Shown here piece by piece: positions 19,945-30,835 of a stretch of 64,000 nt of DNA. How positions within the stretch are numbered: position 1 is the first letter of the stretch; each line of letters opens with the position of its first letter. A program made the position numbers and the translations under genes. The notes below the pieces were generated by a model. The model was not told the origin of the DNA, did no database searches, and was given only the letters and a program-made list of their open reading frames with translations. Source of the DNA: Tomitella cavernea (lineage in GTDB: Bacteria > Actinomycetota > Actinomycetes > Mycobacteriales > Mycobacteriaceae); NCBI RefSeq assembly GCF_016599145.1, contig NZ_JAENKO010000008.1, positions 32,199-96,198 on the forward strand, in the 5' to 3' direction.

Positions 19945-21936
19945 GTGAGCGCACCCACCGCGCGGCCGCAGCCGCAGCCGCGGAAGGCCACGTCCACCAG
20001 TGCCGATGATTCGACGTCCGACGGCACGCTCGTCGCCGCCCAGGAGACCGCTACGGCGGTATCCGGACGCCGCAGCGTGCCCCCGGAGACCGTGACCGGC
20101 GCGCAGTCGGTCGTCCGGTCGCTCGAGGAGCTCGGCGTCGACACGGTCTTCGGCATTCCGGGCGGTGCGATCCTGCCGGTCTACGATCCGCTGTTCGACT
20201 CGCGGCGCGTGCGCCACGTCCTCGTCCGGCATGAGCAGGGCGCCGGCCACGCGGCCACCGGGTTCGCCCAGGCGACGGGCCGCGTCGGGGTGTGCATGGC
20301 CACATCCGGACCGGGCGCGACCAACCTGGTGACCCCGCTGGCGGACGCGCAGATGGACTCCGTGCCGGTGGTGGCGATCACCGGCCAGGTTGCCCGGACC
20401 CTCATCGGCAGCGACGGGTTCCAGGAGGCGGACATCGCGGGTATCACCATGCCCGTGACCAAGCACAACTTCCTCATCGGCGACGCGGCGGACATCCCCC
20501 GGGTGATCGCCGAGGCCTTCCACATCGCGTCGTCGGGCCGGCCCGGCGCGGTGCTGGTGGACATCCCCAAGGACGTACTGCAGGCGCAGACCACCTTCAT
20601 CTGGCCGCCCGAGATGAATCTGCCCGGGTACCGCCCGGTCACCAAGCCGCACGTCAAGCAGGTGCGCGAGGCGGCGCGGCTCATCGCCGCCGCCAAGGCG
20701 CCCGTGCTCTACGCGGGCGGCGGCATCATCAAGGCGGAGGCCTCGGCGGAGCTGCTGGAATTGGCCGAGCTCACCGGGATCCCCGTGGTCACCACGCTCA
20801 TGGCGCGTGGCGCCTTCCCGGACAGCCACCCCCAGCACTGCGGCATGCCCGGCATGCACGGGGCCGTGTCCGCGGTGGCGGCGCTGCAGCGCGCAGACCT
20901 GCTCGTCACCCTCGGCGCGCGGTTCGACGACCGCGTCACCGGCAAGCTCGATTCGTTCGCGCCGCATGCGAAGGTGGTCCACGCGGACATCGATCCGGCG
21001 GAGATCGGCAAGAACCGGCACGCGGACGTCCCCATCGTGGGCGACTGCCGCGAGGTGATCGTCGAACTGCTGCGCGCCATCCGCGAGGAGCGCACCTCTG
21101 CGCCCGCGCCGGACCTGTCCGAATGGTGGGCCTACCTCGACGGCCTGCGTGCGACGTACCCGCTGAGCTACGACCGGCCGGCCGACGGCGCGCTGTCCCC
21201 CGAGTACGTCATCGAGGCGGTCGGCAAGGCCGCCGGGCCGGACGCCGTCTACGTGGCGGGCGTGGGGCAGCACCAGATGTGGGCCGCACAGTTCGTGCAC
21301 TACGAGAAGCCGCGCACGTGGCTCAACTCGGGCGGTCTGGGGACCATGGGCTACGCCATCCCGGCGGCGCTCGGCGCCAAGATGGGCATGCCGGACACCG
21401 AGGTGTGGGCCATCGACGGCGACGGCTGCTTCCAGATGACCAACCAGGAGCTGGCCACCGCCGCCATCGAAGGGGTGCCGATCAAGGTCGCGCTGATCAA
21501 CAACGGCAACCTGGGCATGGTCCGCCAGTGGCAGACGCTCTTCTACGAGGAGCGGTACTCCAACACCGACCTGGCCACGCACTCGCGGCGCATCCCCGAC
21601 TTCGTCGCCCTCGCCGAGGCGCTGGGCTGCGTGGGGTTGCGGTGCGAACGTGAGGAGGACGTCGAGGAGGTGATCGCGCAGGCCCGCGCCATCGACGACC
21701 GTCCGGTGGTCATCGACTTCATCGTGGGCGCCGACGCCCAGGTGTGGCCGATGGTCGCCTCCGGCACCGGGAACGACCAGATCATGGCGGCCCGCGACAT
21801 CCGACCGCTGTTCGACGACGACGAGACCGCGGAGCCGGCCGCCATCGAGGCGGCCGCCGACGCGCAGGAACAGCACCGGCTCACCGCCGCCGGCGGCGAC
21901 ACGGCGCAGACCGAGACGGAGGGAACCGACAAGTGA
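19945..21936 (+). CDS. ilvB: Acetolactate synthase large subunit
   Basis: 663 residues from GTG 19945 (GAGGA 8 nt upstream). A disordered N-terminal extension of about 40 residues precedes the thiamine-diphosphate enzyme. The catalytic Glu lies in [16 protein letters not shown]-binding and central domains follow, and the TPP/Mg motif is [15 protein letters not shown]...NNGNLGM. It condenses pyruvate with pyruvate or 2-oxobutyrate, the first common step to valine, leucine and isoleucine. The stop overlaps the ilvN GTG, so both subunits are coupled. It is controlled by the upstream attenuator. Confidence 0.97.
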   Translation: MSAPTARPQPQPRKATSTSADDSTSDGTLVAAQETATAVSGRRSVPPETVTGAQSVVRSLEELGVDTVFGIPGGAILPVYDPLFDSRRVRHVLVRHEQGAGHAATGFAQATGRVGVCMATSGPGATNLVTPLADAQMDSVPVVAITGQVARTLIGSDGFQEADIAGITMPVTKHNFLIGDAADIPRVIAEAFHIASSGRPGAVLVDIPKDVLQAQTTFIWPPEMNLPGYRPVTKPHVKQVREAARLIAAAKAPVLYAGGGIIKAEASAELLELAELTGIPVVTTLMARGAFPDSHPQHCGMPGMHGAVSAVAALQRADLLVTLGARFDDRVTGKLDSFAPHAKVVHADIDPAEIGKNRHADVPIVGDCREVIVELLRAIREERTSAPAPDLSEWWAYLDGLRATYPLSYDRPADGALSPEYVIEAVGKAAGPDAVYVAGVGQHQMWAAQFVHYEKPRTWLNSGGLGTMGYAIPAALGAKMGMPDTEVWAIDGDGCFQMTNQELATAAIEGVPIKVALINNGNLGMVRQWQTLFYEERYSNTDLATHSRRIPDFVALAEALGCVGLRCEREEDVEEVIAQARAIDDRPVVIDFIVGADAQVWPMVASGTGNDQIMAARDIRPLFDDDETAEPAAIEAAADAQEQHRLTAAGGDTAQTETEGTDK

Positions 21937-22436
21937 GCACCACCCACACGCTGAGCGTCCTGGTCGAGGACAAGCCGGGCGTGCTCGCGCGCGTGTCTTC
22001 GCTGTTCTCGCGACGCGGCTACAACATCGCCTCGCTCGCGGTCGGCAGCACCGAGGTGCCGGGCATCTCACGGATGACCATCGTCGTGACGGTCGAGGAC
22101 TTCCCCCTCGAGCAGGTGACCAAGCAGCTCAACAAGCTCGTCAACGTCATCAAGATCGTCGAGCAGGACCCGGCCAACTCGGTGGCCCGTGAACTCGTGA
22201 TGATCAAGGTACGCGCCGATGCCACCGTGCGCTCACAGGTGATCGAGGCGGTGGGCCTGTTCCGCGCCAAGGTCATCGACGCGTCGCCGGAGGCGCTCAC
22301 CATCGAGGCCACCGGCACCCGCGACAAGCTCGAGGCCTTGATGCGGATGCTCGACGACTACGGCATCCGCGAGATCGTCCAGTCCGGTGTGGTCGCGGTG
22401 GGCCGCGGCCCCAAGTCGATCACCGCGACCCGATAG
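21933..22436 (+). CDS. ilvN: Acetolactate synthase regulatory small subunit
   Basis: 167 residues, typical length. An N-terminal ACT domain ([20 protein letters not shown], with the valine-sensing loop [12 protein letters not shown]) is followed by the C-terminal ALS_ss_C domain. It binds valine and tunes IlvB activity. The GTG start overlaps the ilvB stop by 4 nt. Downstream, 102 bp including a short palindrome separate it from ilvC. Confidence 0.96.
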   Translation: MSTTHTLSVLVEDKPGVLARVSSLFSRRGYNIASLAVGSTEVPGISRMTIVVTVEDFPLEQVTKQLNKLVNVIKIVEQDPANSVARELVMIKVRADATVRSQVIEAVGLFRAKVIDASPEALTIEATGTRDKLEALMRMLDDYGIREIVQSGVVAVGRGPKSITATR

Positions 22437-22526
22437 ATTCACCGGTACACGGCCGGAGACTCCGGTCACGCACCGCACGCACAATGCTCGTCCTCGGCAC
22501 AGGCAGCACCGCCGAACACACTATGA

Positions 22527-23552
<1,026 letters not shown>

Positions 23553-23593
23553 CGCTCCTCCGCGCACAGTCGCAGGCGCACCGCGCACATGCG

Positions 23594-23629
23594 ACGCCGC
23601 CCGCCCCCTGCAGTGGGGGCGGGCGGCGT
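23594..23629. terminator. Hairpin terminator after ilvC
   Basis: 15-bp perfect stem (ACGCCGCCCGCCCCC / GGGGGCGGGCGGCGT) with a TGCAGT loop, followed by TGTT. It separates ilvC from the convergent serine-protease gene. Confidence 0.8.
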
Positions 23630-23665
23630 TGTTCGTGACTGTTCGAGATCGTGTGTGCGCGACGG

Positions 23666-24421
23666 TCAGATGGGCCGGAACCCGGCGCCGACGCCGCCGG
23701 CCGCGTTGATCGCGTCCAGCGCCGCGACGATGGTGGTGCCCACGGTGGGGCTCAGGCACGGCACCTGGATGAAGGCGTTGACCATGCCGACGAGGGTCGT
23801 GCCTACCACCACGGGCGCGCCGGAATCGCCCTCCATGACGCAGATCTGGGTCCAGGTCTCATGTCGCACGGTGTCGGTGAGCCAGGTGACGCCGCACGTG
23901 ACTCCGGTGGTGCGCCCGTCCTTGCAGGCGACGCCCGGGAAGTTCACCGGGCTGCCGGTGCGGGTGATCGTGATGCCGCCCACCTGGTTGACGGGGGCGA
24001 CCAACGCGGGGTCGAACTGCACGACGGCAACGTCGAGCGCCGGGTACTCGTCGACGATCGTGCCGACAGGGGTGCCGTTCCAGCCGAATTCCGGGACCAC
24101 CGCGTCGCCCGGATCGCCGCAGTGCCCGGCGGTGAGACCCACGAGCCTGCCCCCGCCGTCGTGCCCGATGGTCGTGAGCGTGCACGCGGCGACGTCTCCT
24201 GCCGCATCCGTCAGGAGGATGCCGGACCCGCCGCCCAATGCGGCCTGGGCGGGCGCGGCCGTGGCGGGTGCGGCCAGTGAGACCGCCGACGCCGCAGTGA
24301 CGACCGCAGCGGCCGCGGCCGTCCACGCCCTGCGCATCCGGTGCGAACGCACATTGCGCGCGCGACCGAGCGGGCTGCGCGCGGGGGGGCGCGGGCTGTG
24401 TGTGCGGGAAAGAACGTGCAC
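23666..24421 (-). CDS. Secreted chymotrypsin-like (S1) serine protease
   Basis: 251 residues from GTG 24421 with GAGGGG upstream. A basic N-region and Ala-rich signal peptide (about 29-60, ending near TAAPAQA) are followed by a trypsin-like domain. The triad is readable: His in LTAGHCG, Asp in LDVAVVQF, Ser in MEGDSGAPVV. Four cysteines suit two disulfide bridges. It is an extracellular peptidase; the S1 pocket resembles the mycobacterial/streptomycete secreted proteases, but specificity cannot be read. It is monocistronic, convergent with ilvC and divergent from serA. Confidence 0.85.
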   Translation of the reverse strand: MHVLSRTHSPRPPARSPLGRARNVRSHRMRRAWTAAAAAVVTAASAVSLAAPATAAPAQAALGGGSGILLTDAAGDVAACTLTTIGHDGGGRLVGLTAGHCGDPGDAVVPEFGWNGTPVGTIVDEYPALDVAVVQFDPALVAPVNQVGGITITRTGSPVNFPGVACKDGRTTGVTCGVTWLTDTVRHETWTQICVMEGDSGAPVVVGTTLVGMVNAFIQVPCLSPTVGTTIVAALDAINAAGGVGAGFRPI

Positions 24422-24610
24422 GGGTGATCCCCTCGTCTCGACCGGTCCGCACTCGTCGCGGATGGTGCCATCGTATGGGAGCACAATCCGTGTCACCCCT
24501 ACAAGAGGCGCGCGGGGGCGGGCGGCGCCGGATGCGACGTCGGGACCGCGGCCGCGGGGCCGTAAACTGGGGCGGTCCGAATATTCCACTACCGCAGGGG
24601 AGACACACCC

Positions 24611-26206
24611 GTGACCCAGTCAGGCCGGCCCGTAGTCCTGATCGCTGACAAGCTAGCCCAGTCGACCGTCGAGGCGCTCGGGGGAGATGTCGAGGTCCGC
24701 TGGGTCGACGGCCCCAACCGGCCCGAGCTGCTCGCCGCGGCCCCGGCTGCGGACGCGCTGCTGGTGCGCTCCGCGACCACGGTGGACGCCGAGGTGCTCG
24801 CCGCGGCTCCCAACCTGAAGATCGTGGGACGCGCCGGGGTGGGCCTGGACAACGTCGACATCCCCGCCGCCACCGAGCGCGGCGTGATGGTGGTCAACGC
24901 GCCCACCTCCAACATCCATTCGGCGGCGGAGCACGCCATCGCGCTGCTCATGTCCACGGCGCGGCAGATCCCCGCGGCGGACAAGACGCTGCGCGACGGC
25001 GAGTGGAAGCGCAGCAGCTTCAACGGCGTCGAGCTGCTCGACAAGACCGTCGGCATCGTCGGCCTCGGGCGCATCGGCCAGCTGGTGGCGCAGCGGCTGG
25101 CGGCGTTCGAAACGAAGATCGTCGCCTACGATCCCTATCTGCCGGCCGCGCGCGCAGCGCAGCTCGGGATCGAACTGCTCAGCCTCGACGAGCTTCTCGC
25201 GCGTGCGGACATGATCACCGTGCACCTGCCGAAGACGCCGGAGACCAAGGGCCTCATCGGCGCCGAGCAGCTGGCGGGCATCAAGGAGGGCGCCATCATC
25301 GTCAACGCCGCGCGCGGCGGCCTCATCGACGAGGACGCCCTGCACGACGCCATCGTCTCCGGGCGGGTGCGCGGCGCCGGCTTCGACGTCTACGCCACCG
25401 AACCGTGCACGGATTCCCCGCTGTTCGCCCTGGACCAGGTCGTGGTGACCCCGCACCTCGGTGCGTCCACCGCGGAGGCGCAGGACCGCGCGGGCACGGA
25501 CGTCGCCAAGTCCGTGCTGCTGGCGCTGGCCGGCGAGTTCGTCCCCGACGCCGTCAACGTCTCCGGAGGCCCTGTGGGCGAGGAGGTCTCGCCCTGGCTG
25601 GAGTTGGTGCGCAAGCTGGGTCTGGTCGCCGGGATCCTCTCGGAGGGCGCGCCCAGCACCGTGCAGGTGGACGTGCGCGGCGAACTGTCCTCTGCCACAG
25701 TCGAAATCCTCGGGCTCGCCGCGCTGCGCGGCATGTTCTCGGCGATCACCGACGATGCGGTCACGTTCGTCAACGCGCCGCAGATGGCCGAGCAGCGCGG
25801 GGTCACCGTCAGCGTGGATACGCACACCGAGAGCAGCACGCACCGCAGCGTGGTGGAGGTCAAGGCAGTCACTGCGGACGGCGGTGTGGTGTCGGTGGCG
25901 GGCGCGCTCACGGGGCTGCAGCAGGTGGAGAAGCTGGTCCAGATCAACGGACGCAGTTTCGACATCCGCGCGGAGGGCAACAACGTGCTCATCAGCTACG
26001 CGGACGCCCCCGGCGCGCTGGGCAAGATCGGCACGGTGCTGGGCGACGCGGGCATCGACATCCAGGCCGCGGCCCTGTCGCACGACGCGGAGGGCACCGG
26101 CGCCACGATCATCCTGCGGCTCTCCGAGACGGCGTCCGACGACGTGCTCACCGGTCTCAAGGACGCCGTGTCCGCCTCGCGCGTCGAGCAGGTCGAGCTG
26201 TCCTGA
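24611..26206 (+). CDS. serA: D-3-phosphoglycerate dehydrogenase
   Basis: 531 residues, the long actinobacterial form. Visible are the substrate/NAD domains with [13 protein letters not shown], the catalytic Arg/Glu/His set ([12 protein letters not shown] and [10 protein letters not shown]), an intervening ASB domain (about 320-450) and a C-terminal ACT domain (about 455-530, [20 protein letters not shown]) that binds serine for feedback control. It commits 3-phosphoglycerate to serine synthesis. The GTG start has AGGGGAGA 7 nt upstream. leuB follows after 121 bp. Confidence 0.97.
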   Translation: MTQSGRPVVLIADKLAQSTVEALGGDVEVRWVDGPNRPELLAAAPAADALLVRSATTVDAEVLAAAPNLKIVGRAGVGLDNVDIPAATERGVMVVNAPTSNIHSAAEHAIALLMSTARQIPAADKTLRDGEWKRSSFNGVELLDKTVGIVGLGRIGQLVAQRLAAFETKIVAYDPYLPAARAAQLGIELLSLDELLARADMITVHLPKTPETKGLIGAEQLAGIKEGAIIVNAARGGLIDEDALHDAIVSGRVRGAGFDVYATEPCTDSPLFALDQVVVTPHLGASTAEAQDRAGTDVAKSVLLALAGEFVPDAVNVSGGPVGEEVSPWLELVRKLGLVAGILSEGAPSTVQVDVRGELSSATVEILGLAALRGMFSAITDDAVTFVNAPQMAEQRGVTVSVDTHTESSTHRSVVEVKAVTADGGVVSVAGALTGLQQVEKLVQINGRSFDIRAEGNNVLISYADAPGALGKIGTVLGDAGIDIQAAALSHDAEGTGATIILRLSETASDDVLTGLKDAVSASRVEQVELS

Positions 26207-26327
26207 CGACGCGGCGGGGCAGCAGTCCCGTGCCCACCGCTGCCGCCGCGGACCGGCGGCGTGTCCTACCGACAATTGCACGGCGCGCCGCCCCGGCGGG
26301 CCGTGGACCATGCGAAGTGAGGAAACG

Positions 26328-27335
26328 ATGAAGCTCGCCGTCATCGCAGGCGACGGGATCGGCCCCGAGGTGGTCGGCCAGGCCCTGGGGGCGCTGCGCG
26401 CCGTGGTTCCGGGCGTGGAGACCACCGAATACGACCTGGGCGCCCAGCGGTACCACCGCACGGGCGAACTCATGCCGGACGGCGTGCTCCACGAAATTCG
26501 CGGGCACGACGCGATCCTGCTCGGCGCGATCGGCGACCCGTCCGTGCCCAGCGGCGTGCTCGAGCGCGGCCTGCTGCTCAACACGCGGTTCGCGCTGGAC
26601 CACCACGTGAACCTGCGCCCGTCCAAGCTGTACGCGGGCGTGACGAGCCCGCTGTCCGGGGCGCCGGCGATCGACTTCCTCGTGGTCCGGGAAGGCACCG
26701 AGGGGCCGTACACCGGCACGGGCGGCGCCATCCGGGTGGACACCCCGCACGAGGTCGCCACCGAGGTCAGCACCAACACCCGGTTCGGCGTGGAGCGCGT
26801 GGTGCGCTATGCGTTCGAGAAGGCGGCGGCGCGCCGGGGGCACCTCACGCTGGTGCACAAGAACAACGTGCTGGCCTACGCGGGCACGCTGTGGACCCGC
26901 ACCGTCGAGGAGGTCGGGGCCGAGTACCCGGACGTGGAACGGGCCTACATGCACGTCGACGCCGCCACGATCCACATGGTGACCGACCCCGGGCGGTTCG
27001 ACGTGATCGTCACCGACAACCTGTTCGGCGACATCATCACCGACCTCGCGGCCGCGGTCAGCGGCGGGATCGGGCTGGCGGCCAGCGGCAACATCGACGC
27101 CACGGGCACCAATCCGAGCATGTTCGAGCCGGTGCACGGCAGCGCGCCGGACATCGCGGGCCAGGACAAGGCCGACCCCACCGCGGCGATCCTTTCGGCC
27201 TCGCTGCTGCTCGAACACCTCGGGCGCACCGGGGAGTCCGCACGCATCGAGCAGGCCGTCGCCGAGGACCTGCGCGAGCGCACGGGGGCCGCGGGCACCG
27301 CGGAGACCGGCGCGCGCATCATCGCGCGCATCTGA
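26328..27335 (+). CDS. leuB: 3-isopropylmalate dehydrogenase
   Basis: 335 residues from ATG 26328 with GAGG 6 nt upstream. Substrate-binding arginines lie in the first half and the metal-binding signature is [43 protein letters not shown] marks the NAD-binding end. It oxidises and decarboxylates 3-isopropylmalate in leucine synthesis; leuC and leuD are 4 kb downstream. The open frame extends upstream into serA, but the ribosome site fixes the start. A 17-bp perfect hairpin terminates the unit. Confidence 0.97.
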   Translation: MKLAVIAGDGIGPEVVGQALGALRAVVPGVETTEYDLGAQRYHRTGELMPDGVLHEIRGHDAILLGAIGDPSVPSGVLERGLLLNTRFALDHHVNLRPSKLYAGVTSPLSGAPAIDFLVVREGTEGPYTGTGGAIRVDTPHEVATEVSTNTRFGVERVVRYAFEKAAARRGHLTLVHKNNVLAYAGTLWTRTVEEVGAEYPDVERAYMHVDAATIHMVTDPGRFDVIVTDNLFGDIITDLAAAVSGGIGLAASGNIDATGTNPSMFEPVHGSAPDIAGQDKADPTAAILSASLLLEHLGRTGESARIEQAVAEDLRERTGAAGTAETGARIIARI

Positions 27336-27361
27336 GGCGCGGCAACAGGCATCCACGGCAC

Positions 27362-27402
27362 GGCGACGGCCCGCCCCCGCACGATGGGGGCGGGCCGTCG
27401 CC
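27362..27402. terminator. Hairpin terminator after leuB
   Basis: Perfect 17-bp stem (ggcgacggcccgccccc / its complement) with a 7-nt loop, 27 bp after the leuB stop; no T-run. Confidence 0.8.
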
Positions 27403-27429
27403 CTCGTACGCCGTCCGGCGGGGCGCCGT

Positions 27430-27435
27430 TAGGAT
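27430..27435 (+). promoter_or_regulatory. Putative -10 box (TAGGAT) of the FAH-family gene
   Basis: TAGGAT lies 6 nt before ATG 27442, just after the leuB terminator. Leaderless layout, inferred. Confidence 0.4.
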
Positions 27436-27441
27436 GTGCGC

Positions 27442-28242
27442 ATGCGACTGGGACGAGTGATCAGCACGGACGGTGTCGCCTTCGTCAAGATCGATGAAGG
27501 CGACGTGGACATGACCAGCGGCCGCGTGCCCGCCGAGATGCGCGCGCACGAGATCAAGGACCACCCGTTCGGCACCCCCACGTTCACGGGCCGCAGCTGG
27601 TCGCTGGCGGAGGTCCGGCTGCTTGCGCCGATCCTCGCCAGCAAAGTCATCTGCGTCGGCAAGAACTACGCCGATCACGCGGCCGAGATGGGCAGCGCGC
27701 CCCCGGCGGACCCGGTGATCTTCATCAAGCCGTCCACCTCGATCATCGGGCCGGACGTGCCGATCAACCGGCCGCCGACCTCGCAAGAGGTCCACTTCGA
27801 GGGCGAGCTCGCCGTCGTCATCGGCCAGGTGGCCAAGTCGGTGCCGGCCGAACGTGCACTGGAGGTGGTGCTGGGGTATTCCTGCGCCAACGATGTCACC
27901 GCCCGTGACCAGCAGCGCCACGACGGCCAATGGACACGCGCCAAGGGCCACGACTCGTTCTGCCCCATGGGCCCCTGGATCGAGACCGACCTCGATGCCT
28001 CCGCGGTGCGTCTGCGCACGACGCTCGACGGGAAGGTCGTGCAGGACTCGAACACCTCGCTGCTCCTGCACGACATCCCGACCCTGATCGCCTGGATCTC
28101 GGACGTGATGACCCTGTTGCCCGGCGACGTCATCCTCACGGGCACTCCTGCCGGGGTGGGGCCGATGACGGCGGGACAGACGGTGGGTGTGGCGGTCGAC
28201 GGCATCGGCCTGCTGCGCAATCCCGTCGCGGACCGGGCCTGA
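27442..28242 (+). CDS. Fumarylacetoacetate hydrolase family protein
   Basis: 266 residues from ATG 27442; an in-frame GTG lies two codons earlier. The FAH fold carries its metal-binding acidic residues in HFEGELAVVIG and NDVTARD, plus GDVILTGTPAGVGPM. Members hydrolyse or decarboxylate oxo-acids such as oxaloacetate, acylpyruvates or 2-hydroxymuconic semialdehyde derivatives. The actual substrate is unknown. It sits between leuB and gltX as in mycobacteria (Rv2993c). Confidence 0.88.
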   Translation: MRLGRVISTDGVAFVKIDEGDVDMTSGRVPAEMRAHEIKDHPFGTPTFTGRSWSLAEVRLLAPILASKVICVGKNYADHAAEMGSAPPADPVIFIKPSTSIIGPDVPINRPPTSQEVHFEGELAVVIGQVAKSVPAERALEVVLGYSCANDVTARDQQRHDGQWTRAKGHDSFCPMGPWIETDLDASAVRLRTTLDGKVVQDSNTSLLLHDIPTLIAWISDVMTLLPGDVILTGTPAGVGPMTAGQTVGVAVDGIGLLRNPVADRA

Positions 28243-28303
28243 GCGTCGGGGCCGCGACGGGCTGGCGGGGACCACGGCTGCGGGGCACGTGACATGCGCC
28301 GAC

Positions 28304-28309
28304 TAGGCT
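28304..28309 (+). promoter_or_regulatory. Putative -10 box (TAGGCT) of gltX
   Basis: TAGGCT lies 7 nt before ATG 28317. Leaderless layout, inferred. Confidence 0.4.
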
Positions 28310-28316
28310 TCCGGGA

Positions 28317-29807
28317 ATGAGCACTCCGTCTGAAGTCCGCGTCAGATTCTGCCCGTCGCCCACCGGCACTCCGCACGTGGGGCTCGTGCGCACCGCGCTG
28401 TTCAATTGGGCCTACGCCCGTCACACGGGGGGCAAGCTGGTCTTCCGCATCGAAGACACCGACGCCGCGCGGGACAGCGAGGAGTCATATCACGCGATCA
28501 TCGACGCGTTGCAGTGGCTGGGGCTCGACTGGGACGAGGGGCCGGACATCGGCGGCCCGCACGCGCCGTACCGGCAGTCGCAACGGCGCGACCTCCACCT
28601 CGACGTGGTGCGGCGGCTCGTCGAGTCGGGCGACGCCTACGAGTCGTTCTCCACCCCAGAGGAGGTTGAGGAGCGGCATCGCGCCGCCGGACGCGACCCC
28701 AAGCTGGGCTACGACAACTTCGACCGCGACCTCACCGCGGAGCAGCGGGCGGCCTTCGTGGAGCAGGGGCGCAGGCCGGTTGTCCGCCTCCGGATGCCCG
28801 ACGACGACCTGACGTGGACCGACCTCGTCCGCGGGGAGGTCTCCTTCCGTGCCGGCAGCGTCCCGGACTTCGCCCTCACGCGGGGCAACGGCGTGCCGCT
28901 GTACACGCTGGTCAACCCCGTCGACGACGCGATGATGGGCATCACACACGTGCTGCGCGGCGAGGACCTGCTCTCCAGCACGCCGCGGCAGCTCGCGCTG
29001 TACGCGGCTCTGCAGCGGATCGGCGTGGCGGAGTTCACCCCGCGGTTCGGGCACCTGCCGTTCGTGATGGGCGCGGGCAACAAGAAGCTGTCCAAACGCG
29101 ATCCCGAGTCCAGCCTGTTCCACCACCGCGACCGCGGGTTCATCCCCGAGGGGCTGCTGAACTACCTGGCGCTGCTGGGCTGGGGGATCTCCGATGATCA
29201 CGACGTGTTCTCCATGGACGAGATGGTCGCGGCCTTCGACATCGGCTCGGTCAATTCCAATCCGGCCAGGTTCGACCAGAAGAAGGCCGACGCGATCAAC
29301 GCCGAGCACATCCGGCTGCTCGACCCGGCCGACTTCGCGGAGCGCCTGCGCGCGTTCCTCACCGCCGCAGGGCAGCTCCCCGTGGACGTCGACGAGGCCG
29401 CGTGGCGGGCGGCGGCGGACCTGGTGCAGACGCGGATCGTGGTCCTGTCCGACGCATGGGGGCTGCTGCGCTTCCTGTTCGCCCCGGACGCCGAGTTCGT
29501 CGTCGACGAGAAGTCCGCGGCCAAGAACCTCAAGGCGGAAGCGGTGCCGGTGATCGCGGCCGCCACCTCCGTGCTCGAGGGGCTGGGGGAGTGGAGCACC
29601 GACGCGATCGAGCAGGCTCTCAAGGGGGCGCTCGTCGACGGTCTGGGCATCAAACCCCGCAAGGCTTTCGGCCCGGTCCGCGTGGCCGTGAGCGGCTCGC
29701 ATATCAGCCCGCCCTTGTTCGAGTCGATGGAACTGCTCGGCCGGGAGCGGAGCCTGCGCAGGCTCGCCGCGGCCGGGGAGCTCGCGGCGGCCGCGGCCGC
29801 AGACTGA
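28317..29807 (+). CDS. gltX: Glutamyl-tRNA synthetase
   Basis: 496 residues, class I synthetase. The HIGH-type motif is [10 protein letters not shown] (about 13-22), the anticodon side is helical at the C-terminus, and the KMSKS equivalent is [10 protein letters not shown] (about 256-265). It charges tRNA-Glu and, since no GlnRS is seen and GatCAB is present, presumably also tRNA-Gln with Glu. The genes for tRNA-Gln(CUG) and tRNA-Glu(CUC) lie immediately downstream. Confidence 0.97.
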   Translation: MSTPSEVRVRFCPSPTGTPHVGLVRTALFNWAYARHTGGKLVFRIEDTDAARDSEESYHAIIDALQWLGLDWDEGPDIGGPHAPYRQSQRRDLHLDVVRRLVESGDAYESFSTPEEVEERHRAAGRDPKLGYDNFDRDLTAEQRAAFVEQGRRPVVRLRMPDDDLTWTDLVRGEVSFRAGSVPDFALTRGNGVPLYTLVNPVDDAMMGITHVLRGEDLLSSTPRQLALYAALQRIGVAEFTPRFGHLPFVMGAGNKKLSKRDPESSLFHHRDRGFIPEGLLNYLALLGWGISDDHDVFSMDEMVAAFDIGSVNSNPARFDQKKADAINAEHIRLLDPADFAERLRAFLTAAGQLPVDVDEAAWRAAADLVQTRIVVLSDAWGLLRFLFAPDAEFVVDEKSAAKNLKAEAVPVIAAATSVLEGLGEWSTDAIEQALKGALVDGLGIKPRKAFGPVRVAVSGSHISPPLFESMELLGRERSLRRLAAAGELAAAAAAD

Positions 29808-29902
29808 CCTTCCGGGTCGGCCGTGGTCCCGCTCCGCCGGGCCCCGGCCGGCGCGGTCCGGCCCAGCGCGCCACCGGGTGACGGGCGCCACCGCCTGTCG
29901 AT

Positions 29903-29933
29903 TTGTGTAAACAGGGGGAGGCCCTGGTAGTGT
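29903..29933 (+). promoter_or_regulatory. Putative promoter of tRNA-Gln
   Basis: TTGTGT (29903-29908) and TAGTGT (29928-29933) with 19 bp between, about 70 nt before the mature tRNA-Gln. Spacing is slightly long. Confidence 0.4.
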
Positions 29934-30002
29934 TCTGATCGTTCGAGCGGGAGCGCGGGACACCGGCGAAGGCCGGATCATTCGTGTGCCTGTTCGAAGT
30001 GA

Positions 30003-30074
30003 TGGGGTATGGTGTAATTGGCAACACAGCTGATTCTGGTTCAGCCATTCTAGGTTCGAGTCCTGGTACCCCAG
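30003..30074 (+). tRNA. tRNA-Gln (anticodon CUG)
   Basis: A 72-nt cloverleaf. The acceptor arms TGGGGTA / TACCCCA pair fully, with discriminator G at 30074. The anticodon stem GCTGA/TCAGC encloses TTCTGGT, giving anticodon CTG, and the T-loop is GGTTCGAGTCC. CCA is not encoded. The U1-A72 acceptor end is the identity element for GatCAB recognition, matching indirect Gln-tRNA formation. Confidence 0.95.
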
Positions 30075-30277
30075 CGAAGAGTCCGCTCTCTCCGTCTCCG
30101 GGGTTCACAGCCCGGTTGCGCCGCGCGTAGAGTCTCGGCGCGGAGGCGATTTGGAGAGCGGATTCAAGCCGGTTAAACTGGCTGGGGTTCACCGAGTGCA
30201 GCGCAATGGTTCGCTTTGTGTCTGGATGGTGCCGCGGCCGGGAATGCCGGCGACAAAAGAAGATACGGCAAGTTCCT

Positions 30278-30350
30278 GGCCCCGTCGTCTAGCGGCCTAG
30301 GACGCCGCCCTCTCAAGGCGGTAACGCGGGTTCGAATCCCGTCGGGGCTA
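30278..30350 (+). tRNA. tRNA-Glu (anticodon CUC)
   Basis: A 73-nt cloverleaf. Acceptor GGCCCCG pairs with CGGGGCT (first pair G-U). The anticodon stem CCGCC/GGCGG encloses CTCTCAA, giving anticodon CTC, and the T-arm is GCGGGTTCGAATCCCG. The CCA tail is encoded at 30351-30353, unlike the tRNA-Gln upstream. A terminator follows within 6 nt of CCA. Confidence 0.95.
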
Positions 30351-30358
30351 CCACAAGA

Positions 30359-30391
30359 GAGCTCACCCCATCTCCGGGGTGGGCTCTTTTT
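30359..30391 (+). terminator. Intrinsic terminator after tRNA-Glu
   Basis: Stem GAGCTCACCCC / GGGGTGGGCTC (one T-G pair), 6-nt loop, then TTTTT. Confidence 0.85.
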
Positions 30392-30550
30392 CTGTTTCGG
30401 GGATGACCCGCCGCGTAGCCAGATCCGAGCGCCGTATGGGCGGACCGCACACGGATTCCCCGGCGTTCCTGCGCAGCGGGTGCTCGAGCTCGCAGGGGCG
30501 TCCGGCCGCTGCCGCCCGCGCAATCACGAAGGTCCCCCGAAATCACGGAC

Positions 30551-30578
30551 GCCCCCAACGGCCGGGGCCGGTGGGGGC
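30551..30578 (-). terminator. Hairpin downstream of the 39-codon gene
   Basis: Arms GCCCCCA / TGGGGGC plus an inner CGG/CCG, starting 18 nt after the minus-strand stop at 30596. It fits a terminator for the small gene and also blocks transcription from the tRNA side. Confidence 0.5.
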
Positions 30579-30595
30579 GGTGATCTGCGCACCTG

Positions 30596-30715
30596 TCAGC
30601 TCAGCAGCGAATCCAGCCCGGCCCGCCCCTGGATGACGACGGAGAGCTGAGCGAGCTTGACGATGAAGAAGGAGGGGATACCGAGACTGGAGCCGACGAT
30701 CTCATCAATGGGCAT
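30596..30715 (-). CDS. Small hydrophobic protein of 39 residues, unknown
   Basis: ATG 30715 has an AAAGGA ribosome site 7 nt upstream. The product reads MPIDEIVGSSLGIPSFFIVK and continues with LAQLSVVIQGRAGLDSLLS. It has no signal peptide, one acidic turn at the start and a mostly hydrophobic or amphipathic body that could insert in a membrane. The gene stands alone between tRNA-Glu and the IclR gene. It has its own promoter-like TATACT (30792-30797 on this strand), an upstream GTAAC direct repeat matching the MtrA-box pattern, and a hairpin after the stop. I know no family; a small channel-forming or stress peptide is possible but unproven. Confidence 0.6.
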   Translation of the reverse strand: MPIDEIVGSSLGIPSFFIVKLAQLSVVIQGRAGLDSLLS

Positions 30716-30791
30716 GGGCGGGTCCTTTCCTGACTGCACTTCGGTGCGTACGGATACTGGAGCGACGTCACCGCAGCCGCGCCGCCCGAAG

Positions 30792-30821
30792 AGTATATCG
30801 GTGCGGTTACCGCTTCGTTAC
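30792..30821 (-). promoter_or_regulatory. Promoter with MtrA-like box for the 39-codon gene
   Basis: On the minus strand GTAAC-GAAGCG-GTAAC (30821-30806) is a direct repeat with exactly 6 nt between copies, the pattern described for MtrA response-regulator sites in actinomycetes. It lies over the -35 region of a TATACT -10 box (30797-30792). Binding is inferred. Confidence 0.5.
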
Positions 30822-30835
30822 CGGCGTCCGGCGGC

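Noticed and set aside
22453..22465. CCGGAG-A-CTCCGG palindrome between ilvN and ilvC considered as terminator
   Set aside because: Short stem, no T-run, and ilvC seems to belong to the same operon; perhaps only an mRNA-processing hairpin.
30075..30277. Possible riboswitch or small RNA between the two tRNA genes
   Set aside because: Only a distant 8-bp complementarity (CCGCTCTC / GAGAGCGG) was seen, without conserved riboswitch elements.
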